Origin: Paenibacillus endophyticus
GTDB lineage: Bacteria; Bacillota; Bacilli; Paenibacillales; Paenibacillaceae
Direction of reading: 5' to 3'
DNA length: 64,000 bases
Assembly: GCF_014192395.1 (NCBI RefSeq)
Contig: NZ_JACHXW010000006.1
Span: 248,001-312,000 of the forward strand
Under the pieces are notes generated by a model. It ran no database searches and was not told where the DNA came from. It was given only the letters and a program-made list of their open reading frames with translations. This document shows positions 1-9,874 of the stretch, in pieces. The translations under genes and the position numbers were made by a program. Position 1 is the first letter of the stretch, and each line of letters begins with the position of its first letter.

Positions 1-1059
1 GCGGTTGACGGCTTGAATCTCGAAATTGCCAAGGGTGAATTTGTTGCGCTGCTAGGCCCTTCTGGCTGTGGAAAGACGACAACGCTCATGATGCTGGCGG
101 GGCTGCTGAAGCCGACGTCCGGTGAAATCTATTTCAAGGATAAGCTTGTCAATCATGTGGAACCAAAGGACCGGAATATCGGGATGGTGTTCCAGTCCTA
201 TGCGCTTTATCCCCATTTGACGGTTCGCGACAATATTGCTTTCCCGCTTCGCGAGAGAAAAATGGCTAAGAAGGACGCATACGAGCGTGCACACGCAACA
301 AGCAAAATATTGCAAATCGACCACCTGCTTGACCGCAAGCCATCACAGCTGTCAGGCGGTCAGCAGCAGCGTGTCGCTATGGCGCGCGCGTTGTCCAAGG
401 ATCCGGAAATTCTGCTGCTGGATGAGCCGATGTCCAATCTGGACTCGCGATTAAAGCTTGATGTAAGGGATGAAATCCGCAAAATCCAACGCAAATTAGG
501 AGTCACAACGATTATTGTTACGCATGACCAGGAGGAGGCTCTAGCAATCTCTGATCGCGTAGCGATTCTGAACGGCGGGAAAATTCAGCAATACGCCCCT
601 CCGAGTGAGCTTTTCAATCATCCTTCAAATCTGTTTGTCGGCAGCTTTCTAGGGAATCCGCCTATGAACCTGATTGACGGAGTCGTTGAAACGAGAGGCG
701 AACAACAGTGGATAAAGACGATGTTATTCGAGCTGGAAATACCTCAGTCGCGCAGGCTGGAGGAGCAGCATATGGGGAAAGAGGTTAAGCTTGGCGTACG
801 TCCGCATGATTTGTTCATTACGGAGCAGCCGACTGAAGCTGCGATTAAGCTGCAAATAGATCTTATCGAGCATCTCGGCAACGGGCAATTAATCAAGCTG
901 ACGGATCCCGCCGGGCAATCCGACATGATGATTCGTCTTCTGACGGATAATGAGAAGCAGTTAAAGGAGCACGAAACGCTCTCGGTCGGCATAAGGCCGC
1001 ATAAGTTTCACCTGTTCGATATGACGGACGAAGGGCGTAATCTGTTGCAATTTCAATAG
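1..1059 (+). CDS. Sugar ABC transporter ATP-binding protein, MsmX/UgpC type (5' end outside window)
   Basis: Cytoplasmic ATPase that powers carbohydrate ABC importers. The frame is open from base 1, so the N-terminus lies outside the window. Seen in order: Walker A GPSGCGKT, the Q-loop region (GMVFQSYALYPH), the signature LSGGQQQR, Walker B ILLLDEP and the H-loop THDQEEA. A C-terminal TOBE/OB regulatory extension of about 120 residues follows, as in MalK, UgpC and MsmX. In Bacillota such an ATPase often serves several importers that lack their own. Neither importer in this window encodes an ATPase, so this protein could energise both (inference). It lies 18 bases upstream of the PHP gene and is probably co-transcribed with it. 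Confidence 0.93.
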   Translation, partial: AVDGLNLEIAKGEFVALLGPSGCGKTTTLMMLAGLLKPTSGEIYFKDKLVNHVEPKDRNIGMVFQSYALYPHLTVRDNIAFPLRERKMAKKDAYERAHATSKILQIDHLLDRKPSQLSGGQQQRVAMARALSKDPEILLLDEPMSNLDSRLKLDVRDEIRKIQRKLGVTTIIVTHDQEEALAISDRVAILNGGKIQQYAPPSELFNHPSNLFVGSFLGNPPMNLIDGVVETRGEQQWIKTMLFELEIPQSRRLEEQHMGKEVKLGVRPHDLFITEQPTEAAIKLQIDLIEHLGNGQLIKLTDPAGQSDMMIRLLTDNEKQLKEHETLSVGIRPHKFHLFDMTDEGRNLLQFQ

Positions 1060-1077
1060 AATGAGAAGGAGTATAGA

Positions 1078-1881
1078 ATGACAATACCTAATTTTTTGAT
1101 TGATCAGCATGTACATTCATCCTATTCGCCCGACTCGAGCTCAACGCTTGCAGAGATTGTCCAATATGCAATTGCACGGGGGAAGCCTGCTATCGTGACG
1201 ACAGACCATTTGGAGTATGATTGCAAATATTTCAAGCAAGACGTGGATATTGACTGGGAGAGCTACAATAAAGAAGTGGAAGAGCTATCAAGGCGCTATG
1301 CCGTAGAGATTCGAAAAGGCATTGAGGTCGGCTTTCGAAGCGATTATAAGGATGTCATAAACGATTATTTGGCCCAGCACGTATTTGACGTCATTTTGTT
1401 GTCTGCGCATAATGACGGGAGACTGGATTTCTCAGAAAAGGCGTTTCATGATTTGCCGATCCAGCAAAGGCTTAGGCATTATTTTACACATGTAAGAGAG
1501 GCTGTCGACCAGATGGACAATTACGATATCGTTGCCCATTTGGATTATGTGGTGAGATATACGATATTTCCGGTGCACGAAGAGGATATCGCGGCATGCA
1601 AGCCTGTTTTGTACGATATATTAAAGCTAATCATAGAGAAGCAAAAGGTGCTGGAGCTGAATACAACCGGATTGTATCGACAAGGCTGGATTCATCCTCA
1701 TTCGTATATACTTGATATGTATGTGGATTTAGGCGGCAGAGCCGTATCGATCGGTTCAGATGCACATCAGGTGGGGCATATCGAGCAAGGCTTTGAAGAA
1801 GCGATTGAGCTGCTGCACGGCAAAGGCATTCGAGAGGTTGTGCAGTTTAAGGGGAGAGCGCCTTATTTGGTGTCTATATAG
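1078..1881 (+). CDS. PHP-domain phosphoesterase, histidinol-phosphatase (HisJ/HisK) family
   Basis: 267-residue protein with the metal-binding motifs of the PHP superfamily: an N-terminal HVHSSYSPD, TTDHLEY near residue 40, SAHND near 110, AHLDY near 155 and GSDAH near 225. The length equals the family norm for HisJ-type L-histidinol-phosphate phosphatases. No other his genes are nearby; it follows a sugar-transport ATPase gene. A role on a sugar phosphate or another phosphomonoester is therefore as plausible as histidine synthesis. The ATG follows GAAGGAG. A strong terminator lies just downstream. Confidence 0.85.
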   Translation: MTIPNFLIDQHVHSSYSPDSSSTLAEIVQYAIARGKPAIVTTDHLEYDCKYFKQDVDIDWESYNKEVEELSRRYAVEIRKGIEVGFRSDYKDVINDYLAQHVFDVILLSAHNDGRLDFSEKAFHDLPIQQRLRHYFTHVREAVDQMDNYDIVAHLDYVVRYTIFPVHEEDIAACKPVLYDILKLIIEKQKVLELNTTGLYRQGWIHPHSYILDMYVDLGGRAVSIGSDAHQVGHIEQGFEEAIELLHGKGIREVVQFKGRAPYLVSI

Positions 1882-1887
1882 TCCTAT

Positions 1888-1937
1888 AAAAACGAGGCAT
1901 ATTCTGAGTTCTTGAGCTCAGCATATGCCTCGTTTTT
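1888..1937 (+). terminator. Intrinsic terminator after the PHP gene
   Basis: Inverted repeat AAAACGAGGCATAT ... ATATGCCTCGTTTT (14-bp perfect stem), with an inner GAG...CTC pairing and a following T run. It starts 7 bases after the stop codon. Confidence 0.9.
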
Positions 1938-2382
1938 GATCCATGCAACATTCATGATAGGCATTTTTGTATGAATACAGTCGTTTTTATTTATTTCTTA
2001 TACTATCCTGCCAAGCTGTGAACCCGATAAAGGCAGAAAAAGTTGAAAGCGCATACATGTCATTCTTGATTTTACCAGCCGTATTCAAAATTAGGTGTAT
2101 TTCACCTGCCCAAAACGATTGGTAAAACTTGCGCGACGCGATAAACAAAGGGTTTTTGGATCAAAAATGACACATTATTAAAATTGTCTGAATAATCAAA
2201 CTTGCGGCGCAGTAACCGCTTTCTCATTATAGTGTGCGATTGCATGCGCATCAAAGAATGACATATTTACGATATTTTAATTTGTAGGCTATCGTTGTAA
2301 GGGTAAGCGAGAGCAACGGGGATATCCGAACGAGGATCACGAAGCTCACGCAGCCATAACGAAACCGAAAGGAGTGAACCCT
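1938..2382. other. Long leader/regulatory region before the lplBCA-type operon
   Basis: About 445 bases without a gene. It holds a catabolite-response-element match (2044-2057), a short inverted repeat AGGTG/CACCT at about 2093-2107, and a weak sigma-A-like pair, TTGCGG (2202) and CATTAT 17 bases later. No convincing riboswitch was recognised. The length suggests a long 5' leader or several regulator sites. Confidence 0.4.
2044..2057 (+). promoter_or_regulatory. Candidate cre site (CcpA)
   Basis: TGAAAGCGCATACA fits the core cre consensus TGNAARCGNWWWCA at every position. It lies upstream of a sugar-import operon, where CcpA control would be expected. The distance to the start codon (about 330 bases) means the promoter should be nearby; none was firmly identified. 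Confidence 0.5.
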
Positions 2383-3345
2383 GTGCAGCAGGCGAAAAGG
2401 ATCGCAACAGGCAGTATGCAATTGGAACCCGGGAAAACGAAAATTAGACGATGGAGACAAGCGCTTCAGAATTGGCAGCTGTATCTCTTCATTGCACCCG
2501 CATTTTTCTACTTCCTCATATTCTCTTACGGGCCGATGTACGGCATACAAATCGCATTCAAAAACTTTATCCCGACAAAGGGGATCATGGGAAGTCCAGG
2601 GGTGGGGTTCGATCACTTTATCCGGTTTTTTAATTCCTATTACTTTTGGGACTTGTTATGGAACACATTGAGCATTAGCCTATATGAACTTGCAGTCGGT
2701 TTTCCGATACCGATTATTCTGGCACTCGCTTTCAATGAATTGAAGGGCGGCTACTTTAAAAAACTCGCTCAGACGGTGACATACGCGCCGCATTTTATTT
2801 CGGTCGTGGTAATGGCGGGCATGATCATTACGTTTCTATCTCCCTCAACCGGGATGGTTACGAATGTCATCGAATGGCTCGGCTTCGACTCGCCCGATTT
2901 CTTGACAGACCCGAAGTGGTTCAAGACGATGTATGTGCTCTCGGGCGTTTGGCAAAGTGCGGGCTGGGGTACGATCATTTATTTGGCAGCGCTGTCAGGC
3001 GTTGATCCTGGCTTGCATGAAGCAGCGATTATCGATGGGGCCTCTCGGTTCCAGCGGGTCATTCATATCAACATTCCGACAATTGTCCCTACGATGACCA
3101 TTTTATTGATCCTCAATATGGGAAGCCTGCTAGGAGTAGGGTTTGAAAAGATTTTATTGCTGCAAAATTCATTGAACATGGAAGCCTCCGATGTGATCTC
3201 GACATTCGTATATCGATCGGGACTTGTGGATGCACAATACAGCTTCTCCACGGCAATTGGCTTATTCAATTCAGTTATTAATGCCATTATCCTTGTGGTT
3301 GCGAATCAGATCGTAAGGCGTACCAATGAAAACAGCTTGTGGTAG
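2383..3345 (+). CDS. Carbohydrate ABC transporter permease, LplB/YtcP type
   Basis: About 320 residues with six predicted membrane segments. It is one half of the channel of a polysaccharide or oligosaccharide importer. The EAA loop, which contacts the ATPase, reads HEAAIIDGASRFQRV near residue 210. The N-terminus resembles LplB (YLFIAPAFFYFLIFSYGP). Start: GTG at 2383, because GAAAGGAG sits 9 bases ahead of it; the in-frame GTG at 2374 overlaps that ribosome binding site. The second permease gene follows 18 bases later. Confidence 0.92.
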   Translation: MQQAKRIATGSMQLEPGKTKIRRWRQALQNWQLYLFIAPAFFYFLIFSYGPMYGIQIAFKNFIPTKGIMGSPGVGFDHFIRFFNSYYFWDLLWNTLSISLYELAVGFPIPIILALAFNELKGGYFKKLAQTVTYAPHFISVVVMAGMIITFLSPSTGMVTNVIEWLGFDSPDFLTDPKWFKTMYVLSGVWQSAGWGTIIYLAALSGVDPGLHEAAIIDGASRFQRVIHINIPTIVPTMTILLILNMGSLLGVGFEKILLLQNSLNMEASDVISTFVYRSGLVDAQYSFSTAIGLFNSVINAIILVVANQIVRRTNENSLW

Positions 3346-3363
3346 AAGAAGGAGGTGCGGCTG

Positions 3364-4272
3364 ATGATTTCAGCTGTGAAAGAAACCGGCAAAGATAAAC
3401 TGTTTCTCGCGTTCAACTATATTTACGTGCTCTTGGCGTTTATTATTGTAGCTTACCCTGTCGTTTATATGATCAGCGCTTCAATAAGCGATCCCAAGCT
3501 GGTCGGCTCAGGAGAAATGTGGCTACTGCCCAAAGGCATTACATTCGAAGGGTATGAGCGGGTATTCCAAAACAAGAGTATTTGGACAGGATATGGAAAT
3601 ACGATTTTGTACACGGTAGTGGGAACGGCCATTAACCTGTTTGTGACGCTGCCGGCTGCCTATGCGCTAAGCCGCAAAGATTTTGCAGGACGCAACTTCT
3701 TTATGGGCATGTTTATGGTCACCATGTTCTTCGGCGGCGGCCTCGTACCAAGCTATTTGCTCATTAAGGAGCTCGGCATGGTCAATACGATCTGGGCGAT
3801 CGTCATTCCGTCGGCAGCCTCCATATGGAACATCATCGTAGCCCGTACGTTCTTCCAGTCTTCGATCCCGAAGGAGCTGCAGGAAGCTGCGCAAATCGAC
3901 GGATGCAGCAATATAAGGCTGTTTATGAAAATCATTCTGCCGTTGTCGATGCCGATTATTGCGGTAATGGCTTTGTTCTATGGCGTTGGCAACTGGAACA
4001 GCTATTTCTCGGCTCTGATCTACTTGAATGATGCCGCCAAATATCCGCTGCAGCTTGTCCTCCGTCAAATTCTTGTCCTGCAGGAGATGTCTGCACAGGG
4101 CGGAGGCGCGATAGACGCGTCAACAGCCTCGGCCCTTAACAGCAAAGCCGAGATCGCCGCATTGGTCAAATATTCCGTTATTATCGTAGCGACGGCACCG
4201 ATCATCGCTGTGTATCCGTTTCTTCAGCGCTACTTTGTGCAAGGTGTCATGATTGGCTCCGTTAAGGGCTGA
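3364..4272 (+). CDS. Carbohydrate ABC transporter permease, LplC type
   Basis: About 302-residue partner permease with six predicted membrane segments. The EAA motif is QEAAQIDGCSNIRLF, and the ending (FVQGVMIGSVKG) is typical of the LplC/YtcP family. AAGGAGG at 3349-3355 sets the ATG at 3364; an in-frame GTG at 3355 lies inside the ribosome binding site. The gene sits between the LplB-like permease and the solute-binding lipoprotein, the usual order for this importer class. Confidence 0.92.
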   Translation: MISAVKETGKDKLFLAFNYIYVLLAFIIVAYPVVYMISASISDPKLVGSGEMWLLPKGITFEGYERVFQNKSIWTGYGNTILYTVVGTAINLFVTLPAAYALSRKDFAGRNFFMGMFMVTMFFGGGLVPSYLLIKELGMVNTIWAIVIPSAASIWNIIVARTFFQSSIPKELQEAAQIDGCSNIRLFMKIILPLSMPIIAVMALFYGVGNWNSYFSALIYLNDAAKYPLQLVLRQILVLQEMSAQGGGAIDASTASALNSKAEIAALVKYSVIIVATAPIIAVYPFLQRYFVQGVMIGSVKG

Positions 4273-4312
4273 TTTTGCTCATAAATGATTAGATAAGGGA
4301 GAGGGATTTTGG

Positions 4313-5926
4313 ATGAAAAAGGTACATAAGGCATCATCGCTATTATTGTGCGTCACGCTGCTCATCTCCGTATTGACTGCTTGCGGCTCGCCGAACAATG
4401 AAGGGTCAACAAATGGCAGCAATGCCGGCAACGAAACATCGACATCCAGCGAGGCAGAAGGAGTCAGCAAGGAAGGCTTCCCGATTGTTAGCGAGCCGAT
4501 TACGCTCAAGATGATGTCTCAGGACGTCGGAGTTGCGGATTGGACCCAAATGCCCGTGCTGCAAGAGATGGAGAAGCTGACTGGCATTAAGCTGCAGTTC
4601 CAGAATGCCCCGCTGGACAGCTTCGCGACCAAGAAAAACCTGGTTTTTGCCAGCGGCGATTTGCCAGACATATTCTATGCAGCTGATCTTAAACCGGCAG
4701 AGCAAGTCACATATGGCTCCCAAGGCGTCCTTATTCCTCTTGAGAAATATATTGATGGAGGGTATGCGCCAAATATCAAAAAGATTTTTGACGACCATCC
4801 CGATATCCGCAAGTCGTTCACTACGCCGGACGGACATATCTACGCGCTGCCGAATATCGATTTAGCGGCCGTATGGTACCGCGGTCCGATGTGGTACAAC
4901 GGCAAGTTCTTGAAATCGCTTGGAGCAGCGGAGCCTAAGACGACGGAAGAGCTCTATGCCTACCTTAAGCGAGTGAAGGATGAAGATGCGAACGGGAACG
5001 GGAAAGAGGATGAAATTCCGCTTACCTCCGTTAAGCTGGATGATCTGCGGATGTATTTCCTCGGCTTCTGGGGCATCTACGATGAGGCCGTCTATGCGGA
5101 TAAGGATGGCAAGGTTCATTATACGCCGCAGGAAGAAGGTTATAAGGGCTACTTAACCTTTTTGAACCGTTTGTGGAAAGAAGAGCTGCTTGACCATGAG
5201 ACTTTCTCGCAAACGGACGAGCAGAAGAAAGCAAAAGGCAAAAACAATCAGGTTGCCGTGTTCAATGACTATTTCCCTTACTTTACGCTAGGCGGCGAGC
5301 CAAGCGAGGACAACCCGTTAATGGCGCCTGTACAAAGCGAGGTCGCGGGTTCTCCGGTTTACGGCAAGCATCCAGGCATATCAGCGAACGGCACCTTCGC
5401 GATCACGAGCAGCAATCCAGCTCCAGAGGCGACGATGCGCTGGGTAGATTATTTGTACAGCTATGAAGGAGCGACATTGTTCAACCAAGGTCCGGAGGAT
5501 CTGCTTTGGAAATATAAGGACAAAGCAACGCACGAGAAGGAATGGCTGCCGGTTCCAGGCGGCGGCGACCGCGAAGAGTACCGTGGAAAAATTACGCCGA
5601 ACTACGGCATTCTGACGCCAGGGATGAATTCGAGCGAGCTTGCTTTGGGACTTCGCAGCGAGTTCGATTTATGGATTGATAAACAAAATGCAGAGAAGCT
5701 GACGCCAATTGCCAAATCGCCGTACCCTAACGTTTATTTGACGAATGAAGAGCAAACCGAGGCATCCGCTTTGTTATCGGATTTGAACACGTACGTGAAG
5801 CAGATGGAAGCGAAGTTTGTAACGGGACAGGAGTCACTGGAGAATTGGGATAATTACTTGGCACAAATTAAAAAAATGGGCGGAGACCGGATTGCCGAGC
5901 TTTATCAAAGTGCATATGACAGATAG
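4313..5926 (+). CDS. Extracellular solute-binding lipoprotein of a sugar ABC importer (LplA-like)
   Basis: 537-residue substrate-capture protein. The N-terminus has a basic start, a hydrophobic core and the lipobox LTAC (Cys at about residue 24), followed by an Asn/Ser/Gly-rich linker, so it should be a membrane-tethered lipoprotein. The body is that of the family-1 solute-binding proteins used by Paenibacillus for oligosaccharides. It is the last gene of the import operon, 40 bases after the LplC-like permease, and a hairpin follows it. The ligand cannot be read from sequence; the neighbouring fucosidase and mannosidases suggest a glycan fragment. Confidence 0.9.
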   Translation: MKKVHKASSLLLCVTLLISVLTACGSPNNEGSTNGSNAGNETSTSSEAEGVSKEGFPIVSEPITLKMMSQDVGVADWTQMPVLQEMEKLTGIKLQFQNAPLDSFATKKNLVFASGDLPDIFYAADLKPAEQVTYGSQGVLIPLEKYIDGGYAPNIKKIFDDHPDIRKSFTTPDGHIYALPNIDLAAVWYRGPMWYNGKFLKSLGAAEPKTTEELYAYLKRVKDEDANGNGKEDEIPLTSVKLDDLRMYFLGFWGIYDEAVYADKDGKVHYTPQEEGYKGYLTFLNRLWKEELLDHETFSQTDEQKKAKGKNNQVAVFNDYFPYFTLGGEPSEDNPLMAPVQSEVAGSPVYGKHPGISANGTFAITSSNPAPEATMRWVDYLYSYEGATLFNQGPEDLLWKYKDKATHEKEWLPVPGGGDREEYRGKITPNYGILTPGMNSSELALGLRSEFDLWIDKQNAEKLTPIAKSPYPNVYLTNEEQTEASALLSDLNTYVKQMEAKFVTGQESLENWDNYLAQIKKMGGDRIAELYQSAYDR

Positions 5927-5972
5927 GCTATAAGCGATAAGCCCAACCGTGCATGGAACAGGAAACGAGCAG

Positions 5973-6008
5973 CACCCGGTCATGCTTATCCGTGACCGGG
6001 TGTTTGTC
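5973..6008 (+). terminator. Terminator between converging genes
   Basis: CACCCGGTCA / TGACCGGGTG is a 10-bp perfect stem with a 10-base loop, followed by TTTGT. It can act for the solute-binding gene and possibly, from the other strand, for the AraC gene. Confidence 0.8.
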
Positions 6009-6022
6009 TATCGCTCTATTGC

Positions 6023-8317
6023 CTATTCATCGTCATCGAGCTCGGATGCAGGAAGGGTCTGGCTGTTCTCTCCATACAGCTTGCGGTATTGGCCGGGGGT
6101 AAAGCCCGTTTCCTTCTTGAATTTCCTGATAAAGTTTGGCGTGTCCAAGTAACCGACCTGCACAATGATTTCTTTCAGCGGAGCGTTCGATGTTTTCAAA
6201 TGGCGCATCACTTCATCCATTCTTTTTTGCCAAATGTATTGGATGAAGTTGAGGCCCATCTTTTCTTTGAACGACCGGCTGACATGGGACGGCGATATCG
6301 CGAACTCGAAGGCAATCGACTCGAGGCTAATCGTATGGTCCGTGTATCGGTCGTCAATGTAGGAAACGATCTTATCGATCTGCGACTGCTCTTCCTTCTT
6401 GTTGATGCGCTCTACTTGCTTGCAAATGCGGGAGGCAAGCTGAAGCAGGCCGTTCTCCAGCTCGTCCAGCGAGTGGCTGTAAATCATATTTGGCGCCATG
6501 TCGGGAGTCAAATGCGGAATGCCAAGCTCAGACGCGGTTTTGAGCATCGTATTGAGAACATCAAAGCAAATGCAGCGCTTCAGCAATGCGGACAGCTCGG
6601 ATGTTTGCAGGCTGCGGATAGACGGACTGATGATCTGCGCCGCGACATCGTAGCTTCCCAGTTTCAGGCTTTGAGAAAGTTTCAGAAGCGTATTGTTCGG
6701 TATCCAGAACGTGTGATCCGGCGTATGCAGCAGGTTCTCGAAGTACGTAACAGTACCGTGACCGTTAGCTGCCCGCAGCTCGAACGCGGAGCAGGCTTCG
6801 ATAAAGGATTGGTTCAATTGGTTCGGGCTTGCATAACAGGTACCGACGGCAATGGTAGGCGTAACGTCAAACGTCTCCAGCATGATGCATCGTACAGCTT
6901 CAACAATGTGGCGAACGGCTGTGAAGGGCTGCTCCGTTTGACTATGGCTGAAGCTGATAATAAGTGCGATTTGGTCCAGCTGCGGAAGCTCTACGCCGTA
7001 GGCATGGGCAGCCAGCTCCGGAAATTCGATCTGGGCAAGCAGTTCGATCAGCTCTTGCCGTTCTTGACGCTCATCCTCCATTTCGCTCCAGCCGATGACC
7101 ATGACAAAGTGGCTGCCGCGGTCGAAGTGAATGTCAAAGGCTTCCTGCAGCTCAGGCGCAAGGCTTTGAGCATTGCCGTATTTGAGGAGCATGGAGAGGA
7201 AATGGTTGCGCGCATACGGCTCTTGCAGATCGATGCGGGAGCTGTACTCCTGCAGCGCCGTTCGGATCCGGTCGAGCTCGTTTCCGCTGCCTGCCGATTT
7301 GTCTATCTCTAGCTTAGGCTTGGATTTGGAATTGGCGAACTCAACAAGCGTAGAGATCGGCTGGTATTGCATACGGGCCAGCACGAGCGCGATGGCGGCG
7401 CCGACAAGCACTACAATGATGAATAAGAGAACAATGAAGCTGCGAACATGCACGACGCTGCTGAAAAATTGCGAGCTGGGCATGACGGTCACATAAGTCC
7501 AGCCGTTGTTCTCGGACGTCACGGATACGATGGAGTGCGGCTTGCCGTTAAGTATTTTGTCGTGGATGCCGGACGAAAGGCCAAAGAGCGACTTCGCTTC
7601 TGTATTCGTAAGCGCTTCGCCCTGCCGGTTGTCTACGAGTATTTGCCCTTTGTTATCTAGAATATAAGTAAGTCCTTGGTAATTGCCGAGTACAGAATCG
7701 ATTAAGCTTGTGAGCTCGGACTCCTTAATCAGGTACATGATCGTCCCATGGGGATTCGGACTGTACGGTGTAATCGGAACGAGATAAGCGAGCATGGACT
7801 CCTTCATGTTGGCGTTGCGAATGACCGTATCAGCTGGACGCATCGTTGGGAATTTAACGTCGTTCAGGTCCTGCACTACCGCTTCCTGGCTCCAGTTGCT
7901 GAAGTTGAAGCTGCTCGCGAAAACGTCGAAATCCGATAATCCTTTGGCGGAATAAATTTTCTCGTCCTTGTGGAAATACAAGAACAATTCGCCAATGATC
8001 GAGCTAGTCGCTTTGTATTGGTCCAGCGCCTCGATCGCTTCGCCGCTGTAGTAGGAGTCGTGAACCCGGAAGGGCGTCAGCCTCTTGTCATAGCTGATGC
8101 GGGATGCTATCTCTCCCAGCTCTTTCATTCTGCCGTCTATGATTACTTTGGTTTGCGTTAATTGGCCGAGACGGGATTGTTCGATTTCGGAGCGTAGATT
8201 CGTGACTGCATTTTGATAGATGAAGACGGTCATTAGAATTAAAGGGATTAGTAATATGAACAAGTAGGACCAAATATATTTCATAAACAGTTTGGATTTG
8301 AAGTAGTTTCGGTTCAT
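6023..8317 (-). CDS. Membrane-anchored AraC-family transcriptional regulator
   Basis: 764 residues. A membrane segment at about 14-34, an extracytoplasmic sensing region of about 250 residues (dCache-like) and a second membrane segment near 290-315 come first. A cytoplasmic linker and a C-terminal AraC/XylS double helix-turn-helix follow (about 655-755; FAISPSHVSRSFKEKMG and VGYLDTPNFIRKFKK). Such one-component sensors are common next to Lpl-type importers and glycosidases in Paenibacillus and usually activate them when the sugar is present. It is divergent from the fucosidase operon and convergent with the importer. GGAGG precedes the ATG. Confidence 0.9.
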   Translation of the reverse strand: MNRNYFKSKLFMKYIWSYLFILLIPLILMTVFIYQNAVTNLRSEIEQSRLGQLTQTKVIIDGRMKELGEIASRISYDKRLTPFRVHDSYYSGEAIEALDQYKATSSIIGELFLYFHKDEKIYSAKGLSDFDVFASSFNFSNWSQEAVVQDLNDVKFPTMRPADTVIRNANMKESMLAYLVPITPYSPNPHGTIMYLIKESELTSLIDSVLGNYQGLTYILDNKGQILVDNRQGEALTNTEAKSLFGLSSGIHDKILNGKPHSIVSVTSENNGWTYVTVMPSSQFFSSVVHVRSFIVLLFIIVVLVGAAIALVLARMQYQPISTLVEFANSKSKPKLEIDKSAGSGNELDRIRTALQEYSSRIDLQEPYARNHFLSMLLKYGNAQSLAPELQEAFDIHFDRGSHFVMVIGWSEMEDERQERQELIELLAQIEFPELAAHAYGVELPQLDQIALIISFSHSQTEQPFTAVRHIVEAVRCIMLETFDVTPTIAVGTCYASPNQLNQSFIEACSAFELRAANGHGTVTYFENLLHTPDHTFWIPNNTLLKLSQSLKLGSYDVAAQIISPSIRSLQTSELSALLKRCICFDVLNTMLKTASELGIPHLTPDMAPNMIYSHSLDELENGLLQLASRICKQVERINKKEEQSQIDKIVSYIDDRYTDHTISLESIAFEFAISPSHVSRSFKEKMGLNFIQYIWQKRMDEVMRHLKTSNAPLKEIIVQVGYLDTPNFIRKFKKETGFTPGQYRKLYGENSQTLPASELDDDE

Positions 8318-8562
8318 CGATTCTGCCTCCTGTTATCTACTAAGCCATTTCATTGCTTCCTACTATATCAACAAATTTACAATTTGGACATAGAGCCGCA
8401 AGAGAGATTGCCGCATGAATGGCTTGATGCCTAACATCACGGAGATAAATGCGAGGGCGTATCGCTAACGGCTTGTTGGTTCAAATGCCGGGCAATAAGC
8501 ATGCTGATCCAGAGCAATCACGCATGTATTCCGAGTCATATAAGGAAAAGGAGCTGAGCGCG

Positions 8563-9849
8563 ATGCAGGAGTGGTTTAAGGAAGCGAAGCTAGGCATTTT
8601 TATTCATTACGGAATATATGCAGTAGATGGAGTTGCAGAGTCATGGTCCTTCTATAATGGGAAAATGAAATACGAGGATTACATGAAGCAGCTGGACGGA
8701 TTTACGGCTTCCAGCTTCGATGCGGAGAAATGGGCCGATCTTATTGCGAAGTCCGGTGCTCGCTACGCCGTGCTTACAACGAAGCATCATGATGGCGTAG
8801 CGCTGTGGGATACGGAATACAGCGACTTGAACGTTGTGAAGAAGACGCCGGCGAAGCGGGATCTGATTAAGGAATATGCGGAGGCAATAACGGGAAGAGG
8901 CATCCGGCTGGGCATGTATTATTCGTTAATCGACTGGTCGCATGCCGACTATCCGAGCGTATTCGAAGGAGGAAATGCGCCGGAGGACTTGAACCAAGCG
9001 AATCCCTATTCAAGTCCGGCGGACGGCGTTCAGGATGAAGCGAAATGGCAGAAGTTTCTGCAGTTCAACAACGACCAGCTGCGGGAGATTCTAACGAACT
9101 ACGGGAAGGTTGATCTGCTCTGGTTCGATGGGGATTGGGAACGCAGTGCGAAGCAGTGGAATCTGCCCGAATTCAAGCAATATCTCCAATCGTTCAACCC
9201 CGATATCATCATTAACTCGCGGCTTCAAGGTTACGGAGATTACAAAACGCCGGAGCAAGGCATTCCGATTACGCGGCCGGAAGGGCCATGGGAGTTCTGC
9301 ACGACGATTAACGGCTCATGGGGCTACGTCCCGGATGACAACAACTATAAATCGCTGAATCAGATGATCCGCATGTTCTGTGACTGCATCACCTTGGGCG
9401 GAAATATGCTGCTCGACATCGGACCCAAGGAAGATGGGACGATCGACAAACGGCAAGAGGATATATTGCTCGGATTAGGCGAGTGGATTCGAGCGCATGA
9501 GGAAGCGGTATTCGGAACGGAAGAAGGCATTATGACTCGTTATTACTTGGGCGGCAGTACGATCGCTAAGGATAGAAAGACGCTCTATCTCTTCGTATAC
9601 GATGATCCGAAGGAGAATGTATGCCTGAAAGGGCTATGCAACAAGGTTGAAAAAATTACGGTGCTCCATTCGGGCAAGGAGCTGACGCATGTGGTGCATG
9701 GCGGGGTTCCATGGTTTAATATCCCTGGAACCACATGGATTCATTTGACGGCTGACGATACCCATAAGCAGGTGACGGTGCTCAAGCTGGAGCTGGACGG
9801 AGAGCTGGAAATGTATGGCGGATCAGGAGCGGTTGTAACCCATAATTAG
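8563..9849 (+). CDS. GH29 alpha-L-fucosidase, no signal peptide
   Basis: About 428 residues. It opens with WFKEAKLGIFIHYGIYAV, the typical GH29 start, then KHHDGVALWD. The likely nucleophile is Asp189 in LLWFDGDW. It hydrolyses terminal alpha-L-fucose from oligosaccharides. No signal peptide is visible, so it probably acts in the cytoplasm on imported sugar. Start: ATG at 8563, 9 bases after AAAGGAG. An upstream in-frame ATG at 8449 with a weaker GGAG would add 38 residues unlike the family. It is first in a four-gene operon; the next gene begins 25 bases after its stop. Confidence 0.9.
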   Translation: MQEWFKEAKLGIFIHYGIYAVDGVAESWSFYNGKMKYEDYMKQLDGFTASSFDAEKWADLIAKSGARYAVLTTKHHDGVALWDTEYSDLNVVKKTPAKRDLIKEYAEAITGRGIRLGMYYSLIDWSHADYPSVFEGGNAPEDLNQANPYSSPADGVQDEAKWQKFLQFNNDQLREILTNYGKVDLLWFDGDWERSAKQWNLPEFKQYLQSFNPDIIINSRLQGYGDYKTPEQGIPITRPEGPWEFCTTINGSWGYVPDDNNYKSLNQMIRMFCDCITLGGNMLLDIGPKEDGTIDKRQEDILLGLGEWIRAHEEAVFGTEEGIMTRYYLGGSTIAKDRKTLYLFVYDDPKENVCLKGLCNKVEKITVLHSGKELTHVVHGGVPWFNIPGTTWIHLTADDTHKQVTVLKLELDGELEMYGGSGAVVTHN

Positions 9850-9874
9850 CAGATAGAGAGTTGGAGGAGATTGC

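Noticed and set aside
6089-7312. Long 407-codon plus-strand frame inside the AraC regulator gene
   Set aside because: It is antisense to a gene with clear domains, and its translation shows no family features.
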